Shown piece after piece: positions 21,708 to 33,118 of a stretch of 64,000 nt of DNA. Location of the stretch: NCBI GenBank assembly GCA_004154925.1, contig QJNS01000300.1, positions 1 to 64,000 of the forward strand, read 5' to 3'. The notes under the pieces are model-generated. The model ran no database searches and was not told the DNA's origin. It saw only the letters and a list, made by a program, of their open reading frames with translations. Position numbers and translations under genes: made by a program. Position 1 is the first letter of the stretch; each line of letters begins with the position of its first letter. Origin of the DNA: Monosporascus cannonballus (Eukaryota > Ascomycota > Sordariomycetes > Xylariales).

Positions 21708-23316
21708 GGCGAACAAGTGAGGCTCATTGCGAAAAAAGGATGGGGGGGACTACCGGTAGAAGGTAGGTATGGATAAGAGAAAGAACTGGTGCTGCTAAGG
21801 CATCATTCGGCTTATCGCGAATGATATATAAGTAACGCAAGATGGACGTCAGATACTGTCGATGTCTGGTCCGATGAGATTGGGAGTTCTTGGTAAGAAA
21901 AAACTCGAAGTGTCGGTTGCGGGTACAAGAAGCATCGGGTACACGGTGGTGCATGTGTAGCACGTAGTCTGCATAGGCTCTAAATAAGTGTGAAGGCACG
22001 TCACAGCTGCAGAATAAAATCTGACCCAAGTAAGCTTACCTAAGTGGAGCCGGCGCCTCTAGCTCTATATACATATTTACATACAATAGCTTCTGATAGC
22101 TTTTTCGGACATTGATAAGGCCAATAAACTGTCACCCGGCTTCTCCCACATCGTCTTTTTAGATCCCTTCAAGTTCTGGTCGCCCTGTAGACCCCGTCAA
22201 GAGGTCTATCATCTGCCAGCGCCTCTGGGCTTATAACCTCCGTATCCTCGATCTTCAGATCCTACGCATATACGCGCTCAGGTTAACTTTAGCTCTAAGG
22301 ACATCCAATTTTCCATCTCTCTTTTTTTGCTTTGTCGGATTTGAGAATGTGTCGAGGAAACTAGGTACAATGTCGCTGCACCGTGTTGACCCAGGGCTAC
22401 GGAAACAATTCGATTAGGACCTCCGAAAATGAAGCCTCGACGGTTCTTTGCGGCTTCGTGTATCTCTTCAATTGAAGTTATATATCCTACCTATCTAGGC
22501 AACAGGCAAATTTCAAAGCGTTGATCGCAAGTCCAAGCACGCCGGCTGTTTGTTCATAGGTAACAGCAGTGGCTTCTACTGCAACTACGAAATGCCGACA
22601 ACATTGGTTATACATTCGCAAGCTTAGGGTAAGAGCGCCAGTTGACGTTAGCGATGGGATTACCGAACATACCTACGTAAGTAGGTTAGAATATATCAAT
22701 GTCGTCGAGTCTGTGCCCAGGAGCTTAACACGTAAATTCATTGGGTGATCATTAGTCAGGGGAGATACGGAACCGCCAACGTTACCTGTGCATGCTTCCA
22801 GTACGGAGACTTGGAGCTCCAACGCCATATTTGCACAGTATATGCGTCAGAACATGATACCATAGCCTGGCGACCATAAAGGCTGGATAACTACGTGTGA
22901 TGTAGCTGATTCTTCATACCTGTGCAAGGGAATTATATGTTGCTTCGTAGAGTTCCCGGGCTGCCCGGCTGCCCGGCACTCGAAGCGTGACATCGCGTTA
23001 GCGCTTCGGGAACCAAAAATAGAGGGTGTCGTTCTCCCCACTGATTCCGCTATTAAGCAAGGCGCAGCAGCGTGACGGGCTGGTTTCAGCTTTTGAGCAG
23101 CGCTGATTGATTGGGGAGTTCAAGGGTGCGAGTTCCCCGAAGAATGATTCCAAGCCCGCGCCCACGTCACCAGGCCGCGTCGTCAGCCACAATCCCAACA
23201 TCTTTTTCAGTTCCGGAGCGAACGTTTGGTTTTTGAATCCTTCTCGTCGACCCTCACCTAAACGCAAGCACCCTCTCTTCCCAGGCGCATTCGTTAATTT
23301 TTTTTTTCAATCGTTC
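21708..23316. other. Long divergent spacer
   Basis: 1.6 kb between the starts of the ZZ/EF-hand gene and the M50B gene. It contains T-rich and CT-rich tracts (near 22320 and 23270-23310), expected of fungal promoters and 5' leaders. No gene is supported; the 23107 frame is upstream, in-frame leader of the next gene. Confidence 0.5.
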
Positions 23317-24324
23317 ATGGCTCCTGTCTTGACTCCCGTCTTAGAGAAATCCGGGCCCACGGTCTTCACGGGCCCCCTGGTCCGGAGCGCCAAAGCCGCC
23401 GTGGTTGCCGCCGGCCCGAACGTTGCCAAACTCGCTAGCCGCGAGATCTTATCGCGCCGTGGTCTAGCCGTCACCAGCGACTCCCAACGAACGACACTCG
23501 GCATAATCGGGGCATACGTCGTCGTTATCGCGCTGCTATGGAACTTGCCCTATGTTCAGTGGTCGCTCTGGCCCTTCAAGGTGGGTTGATAATCGCTCGA
23601 GCAAATACTCTATCTAGATGGAAGGACCTGGCTTAACGACATCTCAGATGCTCGTCATCGCGTTTCATGAATTCGGTCATGCCTTCGCGGCGATATGTAC
23701 CGGAGGCCGCGTCAAGTCTATCTCGCTTGACCCGCGTGAAGGTGGCGTCACTCACATGGTTGGGGGCATGAATTTTATAACACTTCCGGCTGGTTATCTC
23801 GGATCTTCCCTCATTGGCGCCTTGTTGACGTTTTGCGGCTTTAATATCGTCGCAAGCAAGATCGCCAGTCTCGTGTTGGGAGTCTGCTTCCTTCTGACTC
23901 TGTGGTGGGGGAAGAAGGACTGGCTAACCATCCTGACGATCCTCCTCGCCGTGGGGCTCCTGGTAGCATGTTGGTTTATCGCCCACGCGATAGCACTGAG
24001 ATTCGCCGTCCTATTCATCGGGGTGATGAGTTCGCTCTACAGCGTCTGGGATATTGTGAGGACCCTCCACTCCCCCCCCCCTTCTCTTGGGGCCTAGTAT
24101 TAATCATCATGTAGTGCGATGATCTCATCTTACGCAAAGTTAACAGCTCCGACGCCAGCGTATTTGCCCAGCGCTACGGAGGCTCTTCGCAGTGCTGGGG
24201 GGTGATTTGGTCCATAATATCCATCATCATCATGGTTGCCGGCATTATTGCTGGTATCGCCGCCTTCCCCCAGTCGTTCGCGCAACAAGTGGAGGATTCG
24301 AGAAACTTCCTCCCGACTCGCTAA
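23317..24324 (+). CDS. M50B-like membrane metallopeptidase
   Basis: Three exons (23317-23580, 23648-24055, 24115-24324) give 293 residues, with phase 0 junctions throughout. The zinc-binding HExxH appears as AFHEFGHAFAAI at the start of exon 2, followed by a GG-V-S-I-like strand (GGRVKSISLDPREGG) and five or more hydrophobic segments; exon 3 restores DLILRKVNSSDASVFAQRYG and a last membrane segment. This is the peptidase M50B-like family (PF13398), multi-pass membrane proteins related to site-2 proteases. The third zinc ligand (Asp/Asn-Pro-Gly type motif) of classic S2P is not obvious to me, so proteolytic activity is unproven. An A/T tract (T11) and a CT-rich leader precede the ATG. A run of ten C lies inside intron 2. 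Confidence 0.9.
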
Positions 24325-25177
24325 AGCAGTCTTCTACTCTTTGCATCCGCTTTATGGCTTGCTTTATCTCTAATTCCGCTTTATATCAGTCAGCAGTAAT
24401 CTAGGATGACACAACGGAGATTGGGCGCATTGAGGACGCATTTAGGATTGACGTTGCGAACAGATACCCGTTAATAATGAAAACGAGCGTTTAATGACCG
24501 TCTAATCCTCTCCCGTGCCTCTGGTGTTTTCAGATTCAAGGTTCAGCGTATCATCCCGTAATACAAGCCTAGGTGGCCGGAAACTTAACATGCTCGGCAC
24601 TTCCACCTGGTTAACGTCTTCAAGGCATGGCTCTCGCTTGTAGTCATCTCCATGGATATCTGTTAACTGAACTAATTCATGACGAAGGTTAGTAAACCGC
24701 GTAGCATCGTAATATACCTTCATCAACACCGAAGTAGCCAGAACGGCGTTCTCGCTGACCTTACATACACGTTGACTTCATGGAGCTTTGTGTCAAGTAG
24801 AGCTAAGATGTAATAAGGGGGTTCGTCTAGCACCTGGCTTGATGACATTTATGCACTAAAACGAGTTTGCTACGCCCCGTAAATGCACTAGACGCTTTAT
24901 CCCCGCTGTTTGCCGTTTCGGGAAGAGTTCGGCGACGGCCACCGATTCACGACTTCTGGAGTTCCGAGAAGGATTTGGTGGATCCTCTGGCACGACTGCG
25001 ATGTCATGCGAGTCCCAGAGCAGATATAATAGAAACGTTCCCGTGCAATAGGCCCGAACTTCATACATCTTCTGGCAGATAGAAACGATACAAAATATAG
25101 TTGGTTCTCTGTGATCAAAGATTTGCAGCTGCACGGAACATGCCGTATGTGCATATAAGCCGATCGCTTGAAGAACA
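24325..25177. other. Spacer with a possible short minus-strand ORF
   Basis: A minus-strand frame from ATG 24722 to 24502 (about 73 residues, ending ESENTRGTGED) looks coding in composition but matches no family I recognise and lacks a supported upstream exon. It may be the 3' end of a lost gene. Otherwise nothing is seen. Confidence 0.25.
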
Positions 25178-26366
25178 ATGAAAGCTAACAGGCTACGCCC
25201 CAGCGAAACGGAGGAGTTCAAGTTTCCCTCAGTCGAGGAGATCTCCAAAAGCCCGGCTTTCTCCACGGCGATATGGGAGCTAGAGCCGCACGAGAAAGGT
25301 CTCCTGCCGGTAGCGGTCGGCAGGGGAGGGCCACTGAACATCAGCTGGGAGATCCACGGTGACGGTCCGATAAAGTTGCTCGTAGGTGTCTCCCCGACGC
25401 GGCGGGCTGCCACTCCGTCCCGGGAAGCGTCCGCGCTCTCCCGTGCGGGGATGACGGATGCCTGACTGACTAACTGACGCGACCTTCCGATAGCTCATCA
25501 ACGGCCTGGGCATCTTCAACACGTCCTGGCAGCGGCAGACGCTGCACTTCGGCCACAACAAGGGGACCGAGTACTCGGTGCTGATCATCGACAACCGGGG
25601 GATGGGCAAGTCGAGCCGACCGATCATGCGGTACAGCACGTCGGAGATGGCGCGCGACGTGCTCGAGGTGCTGGACCACGTGGGCTGGACCTCGGAGCGG
25701 CAGGTGCACGTGTGCGGGGCGAGCATGGGGGGGATGATCGCGCAGGAGCTCGCGTGCCTGGCCCCGTCGCGCGTCGCCTCGCTGAGCCTCCTCAGCACGG
25801 CGGCCGTCATCGAGAACAACACGACGTTCGCCGAGAACCTAGCCAACCGCCTGCGCATGCTAGCGCCCAAGAGCGTCGACCGCAGCGTGCGGTACACGGC
25901 CGAGGCTTGCTTTGCGCGCGCCTGGCCCTCGCGGCCCGACAACGCCGAGCTGCCCGACGAGCACAAGACGCCGCGGTGCCGCTTCCCACCGGAAGGTTAC
26001 CGCAGGTTCGAGAGCAACTACGCGCGCTTCGCGGCCCAGGACGCCGCCAAGCAGCGGGACCGCGTCGGGTTCACGAAGCTCGGTTTCCTGTTGCAGGCGG
26101 TCGCGGCAGGTTGGCACCACAAGAGTCCCGCGCAGCTGCGGGAGATGGCGGACGCCGTTGGCAGGGACAGGATCCTCGTCCTGCACGGCACCGAAGACGG
26201 CATGATTCCGGTGCCGCATGGGCGCAAGCTGATTGAATACATACAACCCGGCAAGGGGCTGATCGAGGAAGGCGTTGGACATGCACCCTTCATCGAGCGG
26301 ACGCGGTGGTTTAACGAACTATTGGAGGAAATGTGCTCTACGGGGAAAAGGTTGAGTGGACGGTGA
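25178..26366 (+). CDS. Alpha/beta hydrolase (serine hydrolase type)
   Basis: Two exons (25178-25381, 25494-26366) give 358 residues; intron of 112 nt with GTAGGT donor and a duplicated CTGAC/CTAAC branch region. Exon 1 encodes the N-terminal extension and first strands (GPLNISWEIHGDGPIKLL); exon 2 carries the oxyanion loop INGLGIFNTSWQRQ, nucleophile elbow CGASMGGMIA (Ser), HGTEDGMIPVPHG (Asp) and GVGHAPFIERTRWFN (His). The triad is therefore complete. It resembles a fungal family annotated simply as alpha/beta hydrolase; esterase, lipase or thioesterase activity is possible. Predicted soluble, no signal peptide. The 25500-26250 part is very GC-rich, giving long false frames in other phases. 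Confidence 0.9.
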
Positions 26367-26729
26367 GCCTATATTCCCAGGGCATTTTGTGCAACACCAC
26401 ATGCAATGCCCAATCGCTCCATGGAACACTGAATGTAAGGCGTAATTCTATATCACGACCACACAACGCCTCTCAAAAAGGAAAGGGACCATATAACCCG
26501 CGAAATAGACACCACACGAGTCTCTAGCCAGAGACAGCCCACGCCTGTTCATTAAAAAACGAGGTATCTGATACTGCAAGCAAAGATATCCCTACGATGC
26601 TGACCCTCTTTTCCCCCAAATCAACGCCGTGAAATTCAGCTCCCGCTCAACCGTTTTTTTTTCCCCAGCGCTCAGTCAACACCGGCGCCACTGCTGTACA
26701 TGATTCTCCGTACTCTCGATCAATCGCGC
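26367..26729. other. Convergent 3' spacer
   Basis: Lies between the stop of the hydrolase and the stop of Swc3. It holds a T9 tract near 26655; nothing else seen. Confidence 0.4.
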
Positions 26730-29148
26730 TCAGCTTATAGTAGCAATGAAGCTCTGGTACTGCTCATCCTCACCCCTTGCCTTCGGGGCCGGCTTCTGTG
26801 GCGCCGCTGCTGCTGGTGCCGATGTCTGTTTCGTGTTCCACAGTACTCCGGCCTGAGGTGGGCGGTTTGGCTGCTCGGCCCTGAGCACGTCTGAACGATC
26901 ATCATCGACCTGGCCCTCATCGTCGGCTCTCGGAAGCCGCATCGCGAGAATTACATACTCGGCCCTCGTCATGTTATCCATAACATCGTCCATATACCTT
27001 CGTACTTCCTCGGGGGATGCTACAACCTTAGCCAAGTTTTCGAGGTGCTTTCCCGACTGCGAATGCAGCCTAATTGTGACTGGCTGATAATAATCCAGTG
27101 CGGGATCACCGCCATACTCAGACTTACTTCCCTTGCGCACAATAAGAAAAGAGGCGATGACGTGATTGGGGCTAGAGTATTCAAGAATACTGTATTTCGG
27201 AAACAGATATCTGTCCCCAGTCCCACCGGCGAATTCGAAGACGATGGCAGAAATATCGGGTTTCGCGGTAGGCGGCGGGCCTTTGGAACGCAAAGCCTGC
27301 TGTGGAGATGCGGCATGCGGCTGCTGAGCTGGCGAGGCCAGAGAAGATTTCCTCGGGCCCGCACCATTAGTTAGGCTAGGTTGCTCTGCGGTACCGGAAG
27401 CTGCCGACTGTGAGGATCCGGAACCAGCGGGCGGAGGTTTAGGCACGTCCTTTACTACACGATCCTTTAACTTATCGAGTATATTCTTCAACTCCGGCGC
27501 ATCGTTAAAGCGGGTCTTGTTGTGGGCTACTCTGCGAACCATGTCCCTTACCCCGGCATCGTCCAAGGCCCTCTTGACTAAAAGGATGACCAGAGGGTCG
27601 CTGTCCGGCGGAGGCCTCAGATCCGTTGACTTCTGATTGGGGTTGGAACTCAGCACAATGTCCAGGATGGAATTGACTTCGTCGGCGAAATATTTGACCC
27701 TCCTGCCATCGACGAGCAGTCGATCAGCCGATGGGCCCTGCTGTCCGCCTTTCTTCTTGTATTCGGCCGTAATCTGATCTATGATCCTTTGGAAGTGAGC
27801 CAACTCCTGTGGGGCGGCATCCCCTATAGCGACGCGCTTCATGAGGTCACGTAGATGAGGGTCTTCCGAAGCTCTCTCAGCCAAGGTGACAATTATCGGG
27901 TCTGCACCCGGAGCTGCCGACGCAGGCTGCTTCACGCCGGAGGCCGGTGGAGGCTTGGCCCCAGACGGAAGAGCCGGCCCACCGACAGCGGCTGGTTGGT
28001 TCGGCCCCTGTAACGCTCGAGATGGCGTCGGAGCTGGTTGAGAAGCGGCGGTCGCCGCGGGGAGGGCGGGACCATGCGTTGGCTGCACATGTGCATGTGC
28101 AGCAGGCGGAACCGGGGCAGGAGGGTGTTGAGGGGGAGCAAGAACGGACTCGAGTCCTCGTGGAGAAGCCAGCGGCTTGCTCGAAGGAGCCGTAGTGATC
28201 TGCTGTCGATAGAGGTCTGTTTGTGGAATGCGGGGCTGGCCTGGAATTCCATGGGGCGCTGGTGCTGGTGGTTGTATTTGTGAGTTCTGAGGTTGGGTTG
28301 GGATCTGTGGGTGACTCTGGACTGGCGGTGGCTGTATCGGAGCTGGCGACTGAAGTTGTGACTGCGGCTGCGGGTGCGACTGCGGCGATTGGCGCTGGGG
28401 TTGGGATGAAGTCTGTGAATGCGAAGGCGAGGGAGCGGTAGTCGGTGCTGAGGCTGCGGCGGGCTGGGCGGCCGTGGATGGTGTCTCCGGCTTGGGCGGT
28501 GGAGGCATTACACCGTTGGGAGGGCCATATTGCATGATGGGCCTGAAGGTAGAATTGGTCGTGGGCGCGGGTTTAAGATCCTTGACAGCGTACATGGTAG
28601 CTTCGATGACATGGGGCTCGACAGTGATAGTGGCCTGCCCAATCTTCGTCATGCTATCCTTAGGGGGATTGTTGGGTTCCTCCTTGGTAACGCCTCTCCG
28701 CTTCGTCGGCTTAGTCCAGTATTTATCAAATATGCCTTCGTGGATCCATGTCTGACGTGACCTGGAGAGGGACTCGGCAAGAACACCACTGAAACGCGGG
28801 TTAGTATAATCAGAGGAGCACCATAGCCGAGACAGACGAATCAAGCATGACAACATACCTCTCCGGTATAGACTGGTAATCCTTGGTGGAAAGGTCGTCC
28901 GGCTGTGGATTCTCTACGGTAGGTAGCGGCTTGCCAGGCTGGAGGGACTTGGGCAGTTGAGGCTCTTCGACAGGGGTAGGTTCCGGGACCGACGGTGTCT
29001 TCTGTGCTGCTGGCGCTGCAGGCACAGGAGTAGCTGCAGAGGTAGTCGTGGGTGTGGGAGACGACTCTGAAGGGGTCACGGCGCGTTTCTTAGCGTTCTG
29101 TTCGACGCGCGCAGCTGCCCTCGGTGGGACTTTCCGCTTTCTTTCCAT
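26730..29148 (-). CDS. SWC3: SWR1-complex subunit Swc3
   Basis: Two exons (29148-28859, 28788-26730) give 782 residues. N-terminal MERKRKVPPRAAARVEQ, LPKSLQPGKPLPTVE and, across the 70-nt intron, QSIPE-SGVLAESLSRSRQTW and FDKYWTKPTKRRG, matching the conserved Swc3 N-terminal domain. NNPPKDSMTKIGQATITVEP and QYGPPNGVMPP follow, then a long Pro/Gln/Ala-rich low-complexity linker, then two helical repeats beginning DPIIVTLAERASEDPHLRDL and DPLVILLVKRALDDAGVRDM. Swc3 is a subunit of the SWR1 remodeller that exchanges H2A for H2A.Z in the nucleus. The strong Pro/Gln bias creates long shadow frames on the other strand. Confidence 0.9.
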
Positions 29149-30905
29149 CTTGATAGGGACGGGATAAGCGATGGACGAAGCGACCAGAGGAGTTTACCGA
29201 AACATGAGAGGCCGGAGATGGCGATGGAGGACCATCGAAAAGCCCGGAGGGATAGGGACGAGAAAGCGGAAGTAGGTAGGTAGGTAGGTAGAGCAGAGAA
29301 GGCAGGTAGGCCTTTTGCTACCTAAAATGGCGTTACTAGATATGTAAACGTAGAATGAAGAAACCGACGAAGTACAATATGACGAGAAAAAGAAGGCTTG
29401 GGCCGAGCGTACGTCCCGAACGTGCTGCTCATCAGACAGACCAACAATCCAAGTTGAACATGTAGGAGGTAATTGAGTGATACATGCCAGTAGTCCTCTG
29501 GTACTAGGTAGGTAGTGAATGGTGGAATGAATGGAAAATGAGTGGGTGGATCGACTGATCGAGAGGAACGGGTTGGATAAGATAGATATGGGGATGGGGG
29601 ATTTAGAAAGAAGCTTCCTCTTCGTCGTTTATGAGAGAAGGGCTCAGGCGCGGAGAGCAGAGCCGCCCATTGGCTGGCCGACTGGCGCGCAATTCGAATG
29701 GCCCAATCAGCGTGATACCCATGCCAGGTACCTACAGAGATATTTAGGTGTGTCGATACAGGCCATGGCGGGAAGATTGGAAGAAAGTTAGGTGACAACG
29801 TACCTAGGTACCCGCATTTATGTAGATCTGCACGAATTGAAGGCCGCCCGCCCTGGTGCTTGCTCCCCGTGTACCTAGGTAGTATTAATGCATTGTGTTG
29901 TTGACCTTATCATCTACCTCATGGCCCGACAAGCCACTTAGAATCCTCCAAGGAGACGTCTCTGGACAGGACATCCCGACTAACATTACCTAAAACGTCT
30001 TATATGGTGGTATGTAGCATTCCCTCTGTGCTGCGGGCAGAAGCACGTGCAGGTTGAGGCTGAAACGGTCGTCGCGGCCATATAGGTCCCTTAGCCCAAA
30101 AGAAGCTGAGTGAGGGCTGAGTGAGGGCGAGCGCAATTATGCCACGACATTGGACAAGGCCCGGAGTTTGATAATGACAGGGCTCGGCTTCGGAGTTTGG
30201 CCGCATGACCGACCCCAGAACGGCCCCGTCATGTCATGTCGTAATATTGCAGGAAACTGGTGAATAAGCATTATCCTTCTTACCTACACACATGCCTCAG
30301 GTACGTTACTACGCAACCGATACCGGGTTGTTTTCCTCCCTTTATTTATTTCCTGTCCTCAACCATCCTGTATCTTTTCCCTAACTGGCTTGATTTTAGT
30401 TTACCTAAGAGCCTGTTGTAGTCGGGGATCGACAGACATTCATAAGCAGACTGGTCCGGACTCCGTTTTATTCTGCCAGGGGCTGTTCCGGCTGTCCCCA
30501 ATTTATCGCCTCCGGTAAAGCTGGAGCTAAGCTGATCCGCAACTTTGGTAAACTCTATATTCCGTTAGAGTCGCAACTCACCCCTGGAGAGAATAGCTTC
30601 TCCGGGGCTACGGCGTTGCTCTAAAAGGTGGTGTCTACGCTAAGAAGACGAGGGAAACGTTTTGGCACGGCAGCACGTGGTCGCTTACTTACTGGCCCCC
30701 AACTACGATCTACCTTCAGGATCAGTCTAGGAGCTACCAACCGCTCTTTTCTTGACGCGGACTTCGCCCTTCTTTGAATTCTGCCCTGTCCCGGTCACCC
30801 CTCTGCAGCAACGGCAACCAAACCCGGACATATATACTAGCACAATTCCTATGCACATGTTATTGCAGCCTAGGTGGATCCTGGTTTTATAGCTAAAGCC
30901 TCGTG
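29149..30905. other. Long divergent spacer with TAGG repeats
   Basis: 1.76 kb holding promoters of Swc3 and of the ABHD12-like gene. A TAGG tandem tract lies at 29272-29291, and palindromic ACCTAGGTAC copies lie near 29801 and 29869. No gene is supported. Confidence 0.5.
29272..29291. repeat. TAGG tandem repeat
   Basis: Five consecutive TAGG/GTAG units upstream of the Swc3 start codon (about 125 bp), with one further copy after a short interruption near 29303. Confidence 0.7.
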
Positions 30906-32377
30906 ATGGCTCGGACTCCTCCTTGGGGCATCGGCCTGGCCGCCGGCCTGGCTGCCCCATTTGGTATTTATATACTGATGCTCTTGCTTGGGTCCGTTCC
31001 ATACTTCCAGCGACTGTAAGTAGCCACTCCTCCGCCTTGCATAGCTTCCTTGATTGTGCATCTAATGAGTGTTTACTACCAGCTTTATGTATGCCCACAA
31101 GTTCAATACCTTATTCTGGCACGATGTCGACAAGCCGGAATACTGGGGATTTGCCAGTTAGTCCCATATGTACCTGGCCGAAATATCGGATATTGGCTAA
31201 CCTATTGGTGCGAAGCCAATCAAGTCACACCATTCTCTATCAATACGGCAGATGGTGAAACCCTGTATTCATGGCACGTGTTACCCCTGCGGACCTACAT
31301 GAAGCATGAGTCGCGGCTCCAGTCGCAAAAGGGCGGCTTCTGTGCTGACATAACATCCGCTGAGTCTTTCAAGATACTGAAGGATGACCCAGAAGCCCGT
31401 CTGATCATATATTGTATGTCTTTATATTGATTCCTCTCCATGCTACAAGGTCGCTAACCAGGGGCAACTAGTTCACGGGGTCTGTTCATTAGCACCCAGT
31501 ATGGCAGCTACATGGCTGACAACAATGAGCAGAACGCTGGCCACATCGCTCAGGCGGTACGCACTGATGCCTATCATACGTTGACCGACACTTCCGACTA
31601 TCATCTGTTGGCCATAGACTACCGCGGTTTCGGGAAATCAACCGGGACCCCTACCGAAAACGGACTCATCCATGATGGCGTTGCGGCTGTCAGTTGGGCC
31701 ATGGACGTCGCTGGGATCCCGAGTGATCGCATCGTGATTATGGGTCAGAGCCTCGGCACGGCGGTCACGAGCGGTGTTGCGGAACATTTCGCCATGCAGG
31801 GTGTTGAATTCGCGGGAGTCATTCTAATAGCGAGCTTTTCCGATATGCAGACGCTGCTCAGTTCTTACGCGGCGGCTGGTTTTATCCCCATACTATCGCC
31901 CATCCGTACCATACCACCGCTCCTCCGGTTCCTCCATCGCTTTATACTCGACAAGTGGACATCGACAGATCGCCTGGCTAACGTCGTATCCACGACGCGA
32001 AATAGATTACGTCTCACGTTGATCCACGCCAAGGATGATCTTGAGATACCATGCCATGAAAGCGACGCGCTCTTCAAATCTGCGTCCAGCGCCACCATGG
32101 GTGAGGAGTTGGACGACGATCAGTTCGGGGTGTGGAAGGAGGGAAAGACAACGCGTAAACAAGACGGGAGCTTCGTGTCAGTCGTGACGGCCAAACCAGA
32201 TATCGTCATCAGACAAGAGCTCGTGCGGTATGGAGGTAAGTGTTAAACAGACGACTAGTACCAAAGACATGCGCGCTGACGTTCCGTGCAGGACACAACA
32301 GTATCATGCTCTCATCCCAGGTAGCGCTTGCGGTGTTACGGTCTTTCGAACCCGAAACCGAAAAGCCCCCTGTGTGA
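30906..32377 (+). CDS. ABHD12-like alpha/beta hydrolase, membrane anchored
   Basis: Six exons (30906-31015, 31083-31156, 31216-31413, 31472-31479, 31533-32235, 32292-32377) give 392 residues; every phase matches. An N-terminal hydrophobic segment (residues 8-31) anchors the protein. Then follow NQVTPFSINTADGETLYSWHVLP, the oxyanion motif FHGNAGH split over three exons, AIDYRGFGKSTG, the nucleophile elbow IMGQSLGTAV (Ser), HAKDDLEIP (Asp) and, after the last intron, YGGHNSIML (His). The full triad and layout match ABHD12-type lysophospholipid/monoacylglycerol lipases. Exon 4 is only 8 nt (TTCACGGG) and intron 4 begins with a non-consensus GTCTGT donor; without this exon the HG of the oxyanion motif is lost. 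Activity is inferred from the family. Confidence 0.9.
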
Positions 32378-33118
32378 CCAACACGACGGGCTTCTTGCTT
32401 ATGACGATAACGTGTGGATTGAATAGCTTAGCGCAGCGTACGGGTTAAACGGAGCAGAATATATCGCATTTAAAACCTCATTGGGTAGCCTAGATGAAGC
32501 GATCCAGGGACAGACTGGTCCCATAGACAATAATAAAGTACTTCCCGTCACCCCATTCCCTTTCCTTCCGAGTCAGTCGGTGTCAAGGGGATAGGGGCTG
32601 GGAAGATTACGACCTGGGCTGATGCAGAGATATAATCACAATGGTGTTGGTTCTGTATGATAGCCAGGGGTATTGATGTGTTCATATCATATCGTATTGG
32701 CATACAAGCATGCCCATACGGGGATTGGCTTCTTGGGATCTTCAAGCCCCTCGATGTTTCGAGTGAATCACAGCCATGCCCATGCGGGCAATCCGTACCT
32801 ACCTTGCAAGAAGTACATGTATACTAACTAGTGCTAGACTACCTAGGTACCTTCAAGGTTGCGCAAACCCCACCAACGACGGACCCCACATCACTCTACA
32901 CTTCCAAGATACTACGTCCTCCCTACTTACCTACCTATCCACAAGGACTTTGAGCTTTGTTTGCCCCTCGATACGGTTTAATAAACATGCTTAGCCATAT
33001 ATCCGTTTTACTTATCAAATAGGACCGCACGACTGCGTTTCCCGACGTGGCATCGCCGAAGCAACTTCTCGCAAGGGCGGACGTCAATTCTAGAACAAAG
33101 GATACAGTCAAACAAAAC
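32378..33118. other. Spacer upstream of NMT
   Basis: Contains one CTACCTAGGTACC copy near 32840 and CTTACCTACCT near 32924. The frame of the NMT gene is open upstream to 33047 without an ATG. No other gene is supported. Confidence 0.45.

Noticed and set aside
23107..23316. In-frame N-terminal extension of the M50B protein
   Set aside because: The frame is open but the extension lacks an ATG start and reads like 5' leader (T-rich, Pro/Ser/Lys-rich translation).
25712..26236. 174-codon plus-strand frame rich in Arg/Ala
   Set aside because: Shadow of the GC-rich alpha/beta hydrolase exon in another phase.
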